From: Candidatus Bathyarchaeota archaeon
GTDB lineage: Archaea > Thermoproteota > Bathyarchaeia > Bathyarchaeales > Bathycorpusculaceae
DNA: 64,000 nucleotides
NCBI GenBank assembly: GCA_013388895.1
Contig: JACAEK010000024.1
Coordinates: 110,977 to 174,976, forward strand
Reading direction: 5' to 3'
Shown here: positions 36,845 to 46,013 of the stretch, in pieces
How the letters are laid out: each line of letters starts with the position of its first letter
How positions within the stretch are numbered: position 1 is the stretch's first letter
Notes under the pieces: model-generated
What the model was told of the DNA's origin: nothing
Databases searched by the model: none
The model's input: only the letters and a program-made list of their open reading frames with translations
Translations under genes and position numbers: made by a program

Positions 36845-38140
36845 TTGAGAATTGGCTTTTTTGTTTGGGAGTATCCACCAGCAATCGTCGGCGGATTAGG
36901 CACTTATGCAGAATACATAACTCGAGAATTTGTCTCCATGGGCAACGATGTAACAATTTTTACTCTCAACCCTGGAAATCAGAAGACCCGAGAAATCGTA
37001 AAGGGTGTAGAGGTCCACAGACCTCAAATTGCTGATGCGAGCAACGTTTTCCCAATGTTTGTTACTGATGACTTGAAGAAGTGGGGAACTAACATCCGCA
37101 TGTTCAACGACATATTCATCTACAACATTTTAAGCGCCACAAAATTCATCAACAGCAACATGAAAAAGGAAAGATGCGACTACGATGTTGTCTGTGTGCA
37201 CGACTGGCTAAGCAGCATAGCAGGCATCATAGTGAAAAACGAAACAAAGGTTCCTGTGGCTTTTCATGTCCACAGCACAGAGTGGGGCAGAAGCGGCGGA
37301 CAAGGCTCTGAAGTTGTTTCATATCTTGAGTGGGAAACAGCTCAGCGAGTGGACAAAATCGTAACAGTAAGCCATGCAATGCAAGAGGATTTGACAAGGC
37401 ATGGATGGCCAAAATCAAAAATAAGCGTGGTCTGGAACGGCGTAGACCCAGAATATTACAATCCAAACAAATGCAAAAAAGAGGAAGTGGAGGCAATCCG
37501 CAGCAAATGCGGTGTAAAACCCGACGAAAAAATGTTGCTTTTCCTCGGAAGGCTCACCTGGGTGAAAGGTGTTAGAAACCTAGTTCAAGCAATACCCATG
37601 GTTTTAGAAGAATATCCAAACACTAAACTTGTAATTCTGGGCAAAGGCGAACAGCAGAACGACGTAACTGAAACTGCGAATAGGCTGGGAATAAGCGACA
37701 AAATAATTTGCAAATTTGAGTTTGTGCCAGAAAAAGAACGCATCCTGCATTATGCAGCATCAGACGTTTGCATTTTCCCATCAACATACGAACCTTTCGG
37801 AATAGTCAGCCTAGAAGCCATGGCAATGGCTAAGCCTTTAATTGTGGGAGCACAAGGCGTAGTAGGCTTCAGAGAACAAGTTGTTCCATTCGGATCAGAC
37901 CAAAACGGTGTACACGTAAACGGCGGCAATTCAGCAGACATAGCTTGGGGCATAAAAGAAGTTCTATGCGATTCTGACAGAGCTAAGAAATGGGGAGAAA
38001 ACGGCAGAAAACGAGTACTACAATACTTCACATGGCGCAAAGCTGCAGAACAAACTCTGCAAATGTACGAAATGCTACAGCATCCACAAGAACAAAGCGA
38101 ATACAGAGTAGCAGATTTAATGGAAAAATTAACAAGATAA
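36845..38140 (+). CDS. Glycogen synthase-like GT4/GT5 glycosyltransferase
   Basis: 431 residues: WEYPPAIVGGLGTYAEYIT at the N-terminus (the KxGGL-type donor loop), CVHDWLSSIAG, LLFLGRLTWVKGV, and STYEPFGIVSLEAMAMAKP with catalytic Glu residues. Starts at a TTG, with GGATGG upstream. With the GH57 enzyme opposite, it suggests a storage-glucan locus. Confidence 0.88.
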   Translation: MRIGFFVWEYPPAIVGGLGTYAEYITREFVSMGNDVTIFTLNPGNQKTREIVKGVEVHRPQIADASNVFPMFVTDDLKKWGTNIRMFNDIFIYNILSATKFINSNMKKERCDYDVVCVHDWLSSIAGIIVKNETKVPVAFHVHSTEWGRSGGQGSEVVSYLEWETAQRVDKIVTVSHAMQEDLTRHGWPKSKISVVWNGVDPEYYNPNKCKKEEVEAIRSKCGVKPDEKMLLFLGRLTWVKGVRNLVQAIPMVLEEYPNTKLVILGKGEQQNDVTETANRLGISDKIICKFEFVPEKERILHYAASDVCIFPSTYEPFGIVSLEAMAMAKPLIVGAQGVVGFREQVVPFGSDQNGVHVNGGNSADIAWGIKEVLCDSDRAKKWGENGRKRVLQYFTWRKAAEQTLQMYEMLQHPQEQSEYRVADLMEKLTR

Positions 38141-38152
38141 AAAAGTGGATTG

Positions 38153-39382
38153 CTAAGCTTTTCTAGCAGCTACTTTTTCTAGTGCCACAACACCTGGCAA
38201 TTTTTTACCCATCAAAAATTCGATTAGGGCGCCGCCTGCAGTGCTCACATATGAGATTTTCTTAGCTAAGCCAAACTCTTCTAGGGCGGAAATTGTGTGA
38301 CCGCCTCCCGCAAGAGAAAACGCCTTCGAATTTGCAATCTCTTCGAATATGCGTTTTGTCCCATATGCGAATTCTTTGTTTTCGTAAACGCCCATTGGTC
38401 CACTGACAACAATTGATTTCGCGCTTTTAATCATCTTGCCGTAATCTTCAACTGTTTTTGCGCCTATGTCAAACATTGGATAATTTGTCGGCAACGATTC
38501 GGCTGTAAGCTCCTTTCTTTTACCGCCAACTTCGACTGCTACATCTTTCGGCGTTTTGATATTCTCTGGATATTTCTGCATAAGCGCTTTTATACCTGGC
38601 ACGAAGCCCATAAGTTCTTTTTTGGTTAGAAAGTCCATGTTCGATTCGCCAAGGTCAACGCCTTTTGCTGCGAGGAAAACTTGTCCAACTACGCCTCCAG
38701 TAAGCACATAATCCGCTGTTCTAGTGTCTAATACATACTTTGAAATTTCGAGTGAATCATCAGCTTTGGCGCCTCCGAGAATGAATAAGCATGGTTTCTC
38801 TGGTTTTTCTAGGACTCTGCCTAAGGATTTTAGTTCTTTTTCCATTATGCGTCCTGCAGCGCTTGGCAATACTGCTGTGAATCCTATGATGGACACGTGG
38901 GCTCTGTGGGCTGCTGCGAAAGCGTCATTTACAAACAAGTCGGCTAATGGCGCAAGATTTTTGACCATGTCTGTTTTTGCGTGTTCTTCTGGTGTGCCCT
39001 CTTTTGTTTCGCCCGCAAACATTCTAACATTGTCTAAGACGAGAATTTCGCCATTTTTCAAATTTTTGATTGTGGTTTTGGCTTTTTCTCCGTAGACATC
39101 ATCCACGTATTTGACTGGTTTGCCTAACACTTTGCCGAGAATTTCAGCGTGCTGTTTTAGTGGTATAAAGTCTGGGTCGCCTTTCCGTCCTTGATGCGCT
39201 AGAATCACAACCTTGGCGCCCTTTTCTGCTAGTTCTTTTATGGTTGTTTCGCCGTGTGCTCGAATTCTTACGTCTTCTAAGACTTTTTTGCTGTTTGGGT
39301 CTACTGGCGAGTTAAAGTCAACTCTAACAAGCACCACTTTGTCTTTAACTTTCACATCACCAAGCGTCATAAACTTTGCCAT
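38153..39382 (-). CDS. pgk: Phosphoglycerate kinase
   Basis: 409 residues. VLVRVDFNSP at the N-terminus, a substrate loop with HQGRKG, AHRAHVSIIGF, and the nucleotide-binding end GGGHTISALEEFGL. Converts 1,3-bisphosphoglycerate and ADP to 3-phosphoglycerate and ATP. AAGGTGA precedes the ATG. Followed upstream on the same strand by GAPDH, its pathway neighbour. Confidence 0.96.
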   Translation of the reverse strand: MAKFMTLGDVKVKDKVVLVRVDFNSPVDPNSKKVLEDVRIRAHGETTIKELAEKGAKVVILAHQGRKGDPDFIPLKQHAEILGKVLGKPVKYVDDVYGEKAKTTIKNLKNGEILVLDNVRMFAGETKEGTPEEHAKTDMVKNLAPLADLFVNDAFAAAHRAHVSIIGFTAVLPSAAGRIMEKELKSLGRVLEKPEKPCLFILGGAKADDSLEISKYVLDTRTADYVLTGGVVGQVFLAAKGVDLGESNMDFLTKKELMGFVPGIKALMQKYPENIKTPKDVAVEVGGKRKELTAESLPTNYPMFDIGAKTVEDYGKMIKSAKSIVVSGPMGVYENKEFAYGTKRIFEEIANSKAFSLAGGGHTISALEEFGLAKKISYVSTAGGALIEFLMGKKLPGVVALEKVAARKA

Positions 39383-39451
39383 TGTCTTTCACCTTGTTGG
39401 ATAGAAAAATAGATGGAAGTTGTTTTAAATTTTGGGTATTTTGCGAATGGT

Positions 39452-40465
39452 CTAGAAGCCTGCTTTTTTGCCAATTAGCTCTATCAGTTCGACCATGCGG
39501 CATGAGAAGCCCCATTCATTGTCGTACCACGCAAGGACTTTGACGAAGTTGCCGCCTAAGACCATCGTTGATTGCGCATCAAACGTAGCCGACATAGTGC
39601 TGTGGTTGAAGTCTGACGAAACAACAGGGTCTTCCGTATACTCCAGAATTCCTTTAAGTGGTCCTTCTGCGGCTTGCTTGAAGGCAGCGTTGATTTCTTC
39701 TTTTGTCGTGTTCTTTTCCAGCAGACATGTCAAGTCAACTATGGAAACATTTGGTACAGGAACGCGCAAGGCGATTCCGTTCATTTTTCCAGTAAGTTCC
39801 GGCAGTACAAGAGTTGCGGCTACTGCTGCGCCTGTAGTTGTGGGTATAATGTTTATTGCTCCTGCTCGGGCACGGCGAAGGTCAGAGTGCACTAAGTCTT
39901 GTATTCTTTGGTCGTTAGTGTAAGCATGCGCTGTCATCATTAGCCCAACTTTCAAACCGAAGTTGTCATTCAACACTTTTGCCACTGGTGCGACGCAGTT
40001 TGTTGTGCAGGAAGCGTTTGAGAGTATGTTGTGTTTTTCGGGGTCATATTGTGTGTTGTTAACTCCCATCACTATGGTTATGTCAGGGTTTTTGGCTGGC
40101 GCGGAGATTAGAACTTTTTTTGCTCCTGCTTGGAGATGCATTGAGGCTTTTTCTCTGTCAGTGAACAGTCCAGTTGATTCTACGGCTAAGTACACGTCCA
40201 AGTCTTTCCATGGCAGTTTAGTTGGGTCGCGTTCCATGAGCGTGTGGACTTTTTTGCCTTTGACAACTAAGCCATCTTTTTCTGCTTCTACTGGGAATGG
40301 TGCTCTGCCGTGGACTGAATCGTATTTTAGTAGATGCGCCAATGTTTTGGAGTCTGTTATGTCGTTTACAGCTAAGAAGTCTATGTTGGCGTTTCTTTCT
40401 ATGGCAGCTCTGAATAAGAGTCGCCCAATTCTTCCAAAACCGTTTATCGCTACTTTTATTGCCAT
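39452..40465 (-). CDS. gapA: Glyceraldehyde-3-phosphate dehydrogenase, bacterial/eukaryotic type
   Basis: 337 residues. NGFGRIGR, active-site SNASCTTNC (Cys153), TAHAYTNDQR, and WYDNEWGFSCRM are signatures of class I GAPDH. Most archaea carry a class II enzyme of low similarity, so this gene likely came from bacteria. Asp at the end of the second strand (AVND) suggests NAD preference. It sits 69 bases upstream of pgk. Confidence 0.95.
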   Translation of the reverse strand: MAIKVAINGFGRIGRLLFRAAIERNANIDFLAVNDITDSKTLAHLLKYDSVHGRAPFPVEAEKDGLVVKGKKVHTLMERDPTKLPWKDLDVYLAVESTGLFTDREKASMHLQAGAKKVLISAPAKNPDITIVMGVNNTQYDPEKHNILSNASCTTNCVAPVAKVLNDNFGLKVGLMMTAHAYTNDQRIQDLVHSDLRRARAGAINIIPTTTGAAVAATLVLPELTGKMNGIALRVPVPNVSIVDLTCLLEKNTTKEEINAAFKQAAEGPLKGILEYTEDPVVSSDFNHSTMSATFDAQSTMVLGGNFVKVLAWYDNEWGFSCRMVELIELIGKKAGF

Positions 40466-40561
40466 TTACACTTCACCATATTCATTAAGTTTGGGAATTA
40501 ATAGCATATGTTCTTCTAATTAATTTTGCGTTATGCTTGAAGAAAAAAAGAAGGTGGGGGC

Positions 40562-41908
40562 TTAACGAAGTTTCATTAAGACCATTTCTGCAGCTAAGAC
40601 AAGCGGCTCCCAAGTCTCACACACGGGTGGCGCATAGGCAGTGTCTGCTTTGGCAAGTTCTCTGGCAGTCATCTGTTTCTGTATGGCGAAGGATATGGCG
40701 TTTATGCGTTGTGTTACTTCTTCTCCGCCGATGATTTGGGCACCGATGATTTTTTGGGATTCCTTCTCGACAACAAGCTTGACTTTTATGGGCAATGCTC
40801 CGGGATAATATTCTGCCTTCGTTTTTGACGAGATGGTTCCACTAACAGTGTCGATTCTTGCTCTTTGAGCAGCTGTTTCAGTTAAGCCTGTTGAGCCGAT
40901 GTCTGTGTCGTAAAGCCTTGAAATAGATGAGCCTAATACTCCTGTGAAGAGTGCGTAGCCGCCTGCAGCGTTCATTCCCGCTACTTTTCCATGCCTAACA
41001 GCCACTGTGCCAAACTGCATAAGAGCTGGTTTTTGGGTAACTATGTGTGTTGATTCTGCGCAGTCGCCTATCGCGTAAACGTCTTTTATGTTGGTTTCCA
41101 TTCTGGCGTTTGTTTTTATGGCTTTGGTGTCGCCTAAGATTACGCCAGCGTTTGTTGCCAGTTGTGTGTTGGCTCTTACGCCGAAAGCGCTGATTGTTAG
41201 GTCGGCGTTGAATTGTTCGCCTCCAGCAACTACCCCAGATGCTTTTTCGGTTCCGAGAATTTCGTCACAGCACTTTCCTATTTGGATGTTTATTCCTTTT
41301 TGTTCGAGCATTTCTTGTGCTGGTTTTGCCAAGTCTGCGTCTAACATTTGCGGCAAAATCTGCGGCAGCATTTCTACGACTGTTACTGTTAAGCCTTTTT
41401 CTTGTAAGCCTATGGCTGTTTCAAGTCCGATCAGGCCTGCGCCCATGACGACTGCAGTTCTTGCTCCGTTTTTGACTGCTTGGTCTATTGTGTGTCCGTC
41501 TTCGAGTGTTCTTAGTGAGCATATTCCTTGTTTTTCTTTGCCTTTTATTGGTGGCATGAAGGGGTTGGCGCCTGTTGCGATGATTAGTGTGTCGTAGGTT
41601 ATGGTTTCGCTTTTGCCAGCTTTATCCTGTGTGTCCACTGTTTTTTTGGTGGTGTCTATTGTTGTGGCTTTGGTTTCGGTTTTGAGGTTGATTTTCATCA
41701 TTTGGAAGAATGCTGGTTGGAACACGATTAGATCTGAGAACTTTGGGATGTATCCGCCTATTACGAATGGTAAGCCGCATCTTGAATAGCCTGGATGTTT
41801 TTCTTCTGTTAACATTGTGATTTGGGCTGTGCGGTCTGTTTTTCTTGCGGCTGAGGCTGCGTCTACGCCTGCCGCGTGAGCGCCTATTATTACTATGTGT
41901 TTGGGCAT
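40562..41908 (-). CDS. CoA-disulfide reductase / NADH oxidase-like flavoprotein
   Basis: About 448 residues. FAD fingerprint IVIIGAHAAGVDAASAA, redox Cys in GYSRCGLPFVIGG, NAD fingerprint VVMGAGLIGLETAIGL, and the family AIGDCAE motif. I chose the ATG at 41908 with GAAGGA 7 bases upstream; another at 41923 overlaps the gcvH stop as ATGA. Substrates in this family include CoA disulfide, O2, polysulfide and others. Tight coupling to GcvH hints at a dihydrolipoyl or thiol substrate; this is inference. Confidence 0.88.
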   Translation of the reverse strand: MPKHIVIIGAHAAGVDAASAARKTDRTAQITMLTEEKHPGYSRCGLPFVIGGYIPKFSDLIVFQPAFFQMMKINLKTETKATTIDTTKKTVDTQDKAGKSETITYDTLIIATGANPFMPPIKGKEKQGICSLRTLEDGHTIDQAVKNGARTAVVMGAGLIGLETAIGLQEKGLTVTVVEMLPQILPQMLDADLAKPAQEMLEQKGINIQIGKCCDEILGTEKASGVVAGGEQFNADLTISAFGVRANTQLATNAGVILGDTKAIKTNARMETNIKDVYAIGDCAESTHIVTQKPALMQFGTVAVRHGKVAGMNAAGGYALFTGVLGSSISRLYDTDIGSTGLTETAAQRARIDTVSGTISSKTKAEYYPGALPIKVKLVVEKESQKIIGAQIIGGEEVTQRINAISFAIQKQMTARELAKADTAYAPPVCETWEPLVLAAEMVLMKLR

Positions 41909-41919
41909 TTTTGGGTCCT

Positions 41920-42330
41920 TCATTTGCCTAGACTTTTGTGCCATTCAACTGAGCTGTTGAAGTCCATGATGTTCGCTAGTTCCGTTTTCAGGTTTGATGG
42001 TTTTAGTATGAGTAGCCAGCCTTTTCCGTATGGGTCTTCGTTTAATAGTTCGGGTTTTGACTGAACTTCAGCGTTTACTTCCTCGATTGTGCCGCTTATT
42101 GGCGCTACAAGGTCTGAAACAGCTTTCACTGACTCAACTGTGCCGTAAGGCTCGTTTTGTTTTGTTGTTCCGCCGGAGCTTGGCAATTCTGCGTAGACGA
42201 TTTCGCGGAGTTGTTTTTGGGCGTAGTCTGTTATGCCTACGCGGACTTTGTCGGCTTCAATTTTTACCCATTCGAATTCTTTTGTGTAGTAGAGTCCTTC
42301 TGGGACTTCGTATCCGTCTACTTTCACCAT
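41920..42330 (-). CDS. gcvH: Glycine cleavage H protein (lipoyl carrier)
   Basis: 136 residues, complete. The lipoylation site ESVKAVSDL is intact, as are the strands EFEWVKIEADKVRVGITDYAQ and EDPYGKGWLLILKP. No gcvT or gcvP is nearby. It is the intact relative of the two RHH-GcvH fusions at 7.4-8.7 kb. GGTGAAAAAC precedes the ATG; the flavoprotein follows at once. Confidence 0.95.
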   Translation of the reverse strand: MVKVDGYEVPEGLYYTKEFEWVKIEADKVRVGITDYAQKQLREIVYAELPSSGGTTKQNEPYGTVESVKAVSDLVAPISGTIEEVNAEVQSKPELLNEDPYGKGWLLILKPSNLKTELANIMDFNSSVEWHKSLGK

Positions 42331-42502
42331 AGTTTTTCACCTTTCAAATTGTGGCTTATTCTTTCACACTTCAACCTATAAAAACTAACTGCTCATAAAC
42401 AACGTGGCTAAAAGGAATTTCAATCTTTCAATCAGCACTTTGCTGATTTGTGTACTCAAAAAAATTTTCGCTTGTGTACACAATCAGAGGAGCCTTTTTC
42501 TG

Positions 42503-43597
42503 TTATCGTTCTCTTTTTGCTTGTATGTATTCTTCCACCCACTCTTTGGCGATTGAGTCGGGCAATTGAATTGGAGGATGCTTGAACGCATATGAAGATA
42601 TGCTTAACAACTTTCCAGAGATTTGGCGGTCAAGAGCCAATTTGACAGCCCTTATAACGTCAATGACTACTCCAGCACTGTTCGGCGAATCCTCCACCTC
42701 CAACTTAACCGTAACCGTCAACGGCCTATCACCAAACTTCCTACCCTTCAACCACAAATAACAGATCTTCTTATTGCCCAAAAAAGGAACATAATCCGAA
42801 GGACCAATACGTGTAGGCAAATCATACGGAACCATGCTTTTAACCGCCTCAGTCTTGCTTACACGCTTAGTCTTCAACCGCTCCTCAACAGTCATATTCT
42901 GAAAATCCGTATCCCCACCCAAATTCAACTGATAAGTCTCATCCACAATCACGCCTCTATCAACGCACAATCTAACCAAATTCCGATGCAAAATAGTGGC
43001 ACCTAACTGGCTTTTAATGTCATCACCCGCTACAGGCAAGCCCTTCTCCTCAAACTTCCCACTCCACGCCACATCTGAAGCAATAAATTCAGGCATACAA
43101 TTAATGAAAGCGCACCCAGCATCCAAGGCAGCTTGAGCATAAAATCTTGTGGCACTAAAGCTCCCAACAGGCAAATAATTAACCAGAATTTCAGCTCCAG
43201 CATCCTTCAAAACTTTAACAACACTTGCCGCTTTAGCTTCTCCATTACCATTAGCATGAAACGTTTCCTTCATGTGCGGAGCAACGCCGTCCATGATTGG
43301 ACCTGGCGAAACCTTCACGCCTAAACTTGGCACATCAGCAAATCTGGCAACACAATTCGGCTCAGTAAATATGGCTTCAGCCAAATCCTTGCCAATCTTA
43401 TTTTTATTTACGTCAAAAGCTGCAACAAACTTCACGTCTTTTATGTGATATTTGCCGAAGACAACATGCATCAGTCCCGGCACAGACGTGTCTTCCTTGG
43501 CATTTTTGTAATATTCGATTCCTTGAATGAGAGCAGATGCGCTGTTGCCCACGCCTACAATTGCTACTCGGATTTCTGGCAAGCCTAGTCCTCGCAT
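42503..43597 (-). CDS. ino1: Myo-inositol-1-phosphate synthase
   Basis: 364 residues. NAD fingerprint VAIVGVGNSASALIQG, then INCMPEFIASD, GDDIKSQLGATILHR and YNLGG-like QLNLGGDTDF, all Ino1 landmarks. Converts glucose-6-phosphate to inositol-1-phosphate for archaeal phospholipid heads. Standard length for prokaryotic enzymes. Confidence 0.95.
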   Translation of the reverse strand: MRGLGLPEIRVAIVGVGNSASALIQGIEYYKNAKEDTSVPGLMHVVFGKYHIKDVKFVAAFDVNKNKIGKDLAEAIFTEPNCVARFADVPSLGVKVSPGPIMDGVAPHMKETFHANGNGEAKAASVVKVLKDAGAEILVNYLPVGSFSATRFYAQAALDAGCAFINCMPEFIASDVAWSGKFEEKGLPVAGDDIKSQLGATILHRNLVRLCVDRGVIVDETYQLNLGGDTDFQNMTVEERLKTKRVSKTEAVKSMVPYDLPTRIGPSDYVPFLGNKKICYLWLKGRKFGDRPLTVTVKLEVEDSPNSAGVVIDVIRAVKLALDRQISGKLLSISSYAFKHPPIQLPDSIAKEWVEEYIQAKRER

Positions 43598-43705
43598 ACT
43601 TTGCTCAAGCTTTAGGAACTGTCTACTCTATAACTTTTTCTAGAAACATGGAAAAATTAAAAGGGAACTTGCAACGATTGAATGCTGATAGCGTCGTGAA
43701 CAATT

Positions 43706-44074
43706 ATGGTGAAAAACGAAGTTAACATAAAATATGGACCATTCGAAGAAATCGTCGTAATGGAACGCAATGTTTTCGCCTCGCCAGACGACATAGCAAG
43801 ATTCACATCCGTCATTGCAGGAGGCAAACTGGCAGGCTTATACTGGACTGAAGGCATAGTATTCCTCTACTTCCCGCTTCCAGCATCCACAGAAACCGCA
43901 GCAAAAGAACTAATCGAAAACAAACGCGTATACTGGACTTTTCTCGGCTACGCAGCAATGCCTAAATACCAACCAACAATAGAAACAAAAGAAAAAATGA
44001 TTGTACCCGTCGTCGACATGTCCTCTAACCCCATGTTCAAAAAAGTCGCAAGTTGGCTAAAAGAACAAAAATAA
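43706..44074 (+). CDS. Hypothetical cytoplasmic protein
   Basis: 122 residues, not recognised. Alternating strands and helices (GGKLAGLYWTEGIVFLYFPLP, then AAKELIENKRVYWTF); no Cys motif and no signal. It stands just upstream of the riboflavin kinase gene on the same strand, separated by 24 bases, so probably cotranscribed. Confidence 0.7.
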   Translation: MVKNEVNIKYGPFEEIVVMERNVFASPDDIARFTSVIAGGKLAGLYWTEGIVFLYFPLPASTETAAKELIENKRVYWTFLGYAAMPKYQPTIETKEKMIVPVVDMSSNPMFKKVASWLKEQK

Positions 44075-44098
44075 CCCCCTTCATCTCTCATAGTTAGC

Positions 44099-44506
44099 GT
44101 GGTCTACAACTCGTTGAAAATATTACGCATTCAAGGAAAAGTCGTCTCCGGAAGCGGAGAAGGAAAAAGGTTCACCGAACTCGCATGGGTAAAGAAGCAA
44201 ATAACAGAAAAACTTGACTTCATCCCATATCCTGGAACCTTAAACATAAAAGTGACCGAACCAAACTTCAGCCTCAAAAACCTGTCAGAAAAAACCAAGT
44301 GGATGGAAATCTCGCCTGCCAACGATTTTTGTCGTGGCAGACTCGTCAAAGCACGTTTCATGAACAATTTAGAATGCGCAATCATTATTCCAGAAGTTAA
44401 AAAATACCCAAAAGACATTATTGAGCTTATAGCACCAATAAACCTGAGAGAAAAACTCAAACTTGAAGACGGCGACGTTGTAGAATTAGGAATAATGCTC
44501 TCCTAG
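44099..44506 (+). CDS. ribK: CTP-dependent riboflavin kinase (archaeal)
   Basis: 135 residues. IQGKVVSGSGEGKRFTEL, FIPYPGTLNIKV and the C-terminal LREKLKLEDGDVVEL barrel strand are typical of the archaeal DUF120 RibK. Makes FMN from riboflavin using CTP. No HTH domain is fused, unlike some archaeal forms. GTG start. Confidence 0.93.
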   Translation: MVYNSLKILRIQGKVVSGSGEGKRFTELAWVKKQITEKLDFIPYPGTLNIKVTEPNFSLKNLSEKTKWMEISPANDFCRGRLVKARFMNNLECAIIIPEVKKYPKDIIELIAPINLREKLKLEDGDVVELGIMLS

Positions 44507-44509
44507 CGT

Positions 44510-46003
44510 TCACTGCTTTTTACCTTTCAAAAAACTCTGTACATAATCGTTTAAGCATCTGTTTTTCTTCAGATAAGACCCATATTTTACGAGGGCGTTC
44601 ATAGCTCTTGCTGTATCCTCAGGTGAAGAATAGGCAGGAATGCCCAACTTGTCAAACCTAAAACGTGTGTACAAAGCCATCTCGGTTTCCCCAATATCGC
44701 ACGCAACAATAGGCGTATCATATTTTTTGGCTACTTCTGCCACTCTGTCAATGTAGTCTTCCTGCAAAGCGGGAGTATGATGTAAACCCAGCAATAGTAT
44801 ACCGCAAATCTCAACATCTTGAAACAGAATTTCAGCAGCAAGCTCAAACATTTCAGAAGTCCCAGAACCAGTAATATCCACAGGATTGAGATTGGTGGCA
44901 AACTTTGGCAGTTTTTCCTCTCTCTTTAATTTCTCAAACTTTTGCACAGTCTCTTCAGAAAAACGCCTAACAACTAAACCCTTTAGTTCACATTCGTCAG
45001 CAGCCATAATGCCGGGACCGCCTGCATCAGTGATTATCCCAACATTCCTTCCAGCAGCAGGTATCTGCATAGCTAATGCCTTTCCTGCATCGAAGAATTC
45101 CTCCATGTCTTTCGCCCGCAAAATCCCCGTCTGCGTAAAGACAGCATCATATATCCGGTCTGAGCCAGCTATGGCGCCGGTGTGAGAGGCCGCGGCTCTG
45201 GCGCCGGCAGTGGTTTTGCCAGATTTCAACGCTACAATAGGTTTTTTCTTTGAAACTTCTCTGGCTACCTTGAGGAAATGCTGCCCAGATTTTATGTCTT
45301 CAACATACAGCAACATCACTTTGGTTTCAGCATCATACAATAGATAATTCAACATTTCCGCCTCATCTACATCGCATTTATTGCCAAAACTTACAAACTT
45401 GCTTACACCAATTTGTCGCCCAGCCAAATAGTCCAAGGCAGAAACACCGAAGGCTCCACTCTGAGTAACTATGGCAATGTTTCCAAACATGGGGCGAGGA
45501 GTGGCAACAACTTCTTCTCCAGTGGTCAAAACTTTTGTTTCCGGCAGAAACAGCATGTCAATGCCAGTCTTCGAATCGTAAACCCCCAAACAGTTAGGCC
45601 CCAACACCCGTATTCCTGCTCGCTTAGCTATGGTTACAATTTTGTTCTCAAGTTCGTGATTTCCAACTTCGCTGAAGCCCGAACTTATTATAACAACCCC
45701 TTTCACCTTTTTAGATGCGGCATCGTTCATTATGCTTGGAACAATGCTGGCGGGAACAACTATTACGACTAGATCTAATTCGCTTGGAATGTTTGTGATA
45801 GAAGGACAGCACTGAAAACCCAAAATTGAGTCTTCATGAGGATTGACTGGAAAAAGCTGTCCCTTAAAAACGTCTCTTCTCTTGTTCTCGACAAAATTTT
45901 TGAAAATCACATGTCCTGCCTTGTTTATCTTCTTTGTTGCTCCGACAACAGCGACTGAGCGAGGATTAAAAAAGGCGTCTAACTGCTTGATTGATTGGTC
46001 CAT
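44510..46003 (-). CDS. acdA: ADP-forming acyl-CoA synthetase, alpha-type subunit
   Basis: About 497 residues from the ATG at 46003, with AAAGGTGA upstream. CoA-binding domain FFNPRSVAVVGAT and LFPVNPHE; ligase domain with the phospho-His in AASHTGAIAGSD. Converts acyl-CoA, ADP and Pi to acid and ATP. The ATP-grasp beta part is not fused and not adjacent. Relative of the fragment at 30098-30274. Confidence 0.9.
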   Translation of the reverse strand: MDQSIKQLDAFFNPRSVAVVGATKKINKAGHVIFKNFVENKRRDVFKGQLFPVNPHEDSILGFQCCPSITNIPSELDLVVIVVPASIVPSIMNDAASKKVKGVVIISSGFSEVGNHELENKIVTIAKRAGIRVLGPNCLGVYDSKTGIDMLFLPETKVLTTGEEVVATPRPMFGNIAIVTQSGAFGVSALDYLAGRQIGVSKFVSFGNKCDVDEAEMLNYLLYDAETKVMLLYVEDIKSGQHFLKVAREVSKKKPIVALKSGKTTAGARAAASHTGAIAGSDRIYDAVFTQTGILRAKDMEEFFDAGKALAMQIPAAGRNVGIITDAGGPGIMAADECELKGLVVRRFSEETVQKFEKLKREEKLPKFATNLNPVDITGSGTSEMFELAAEILFQDVEICGILLLGLHHTPALQEDYIDRVAEVAKKYDTPIVACDIGETEMALYTRFRFDKLGIPAYSSPEDTARAMNALVKYGSYLKKNRCLNDYVQSFLKGKKQ

Positions 46004-46013
46004 GCTTGTTTTT

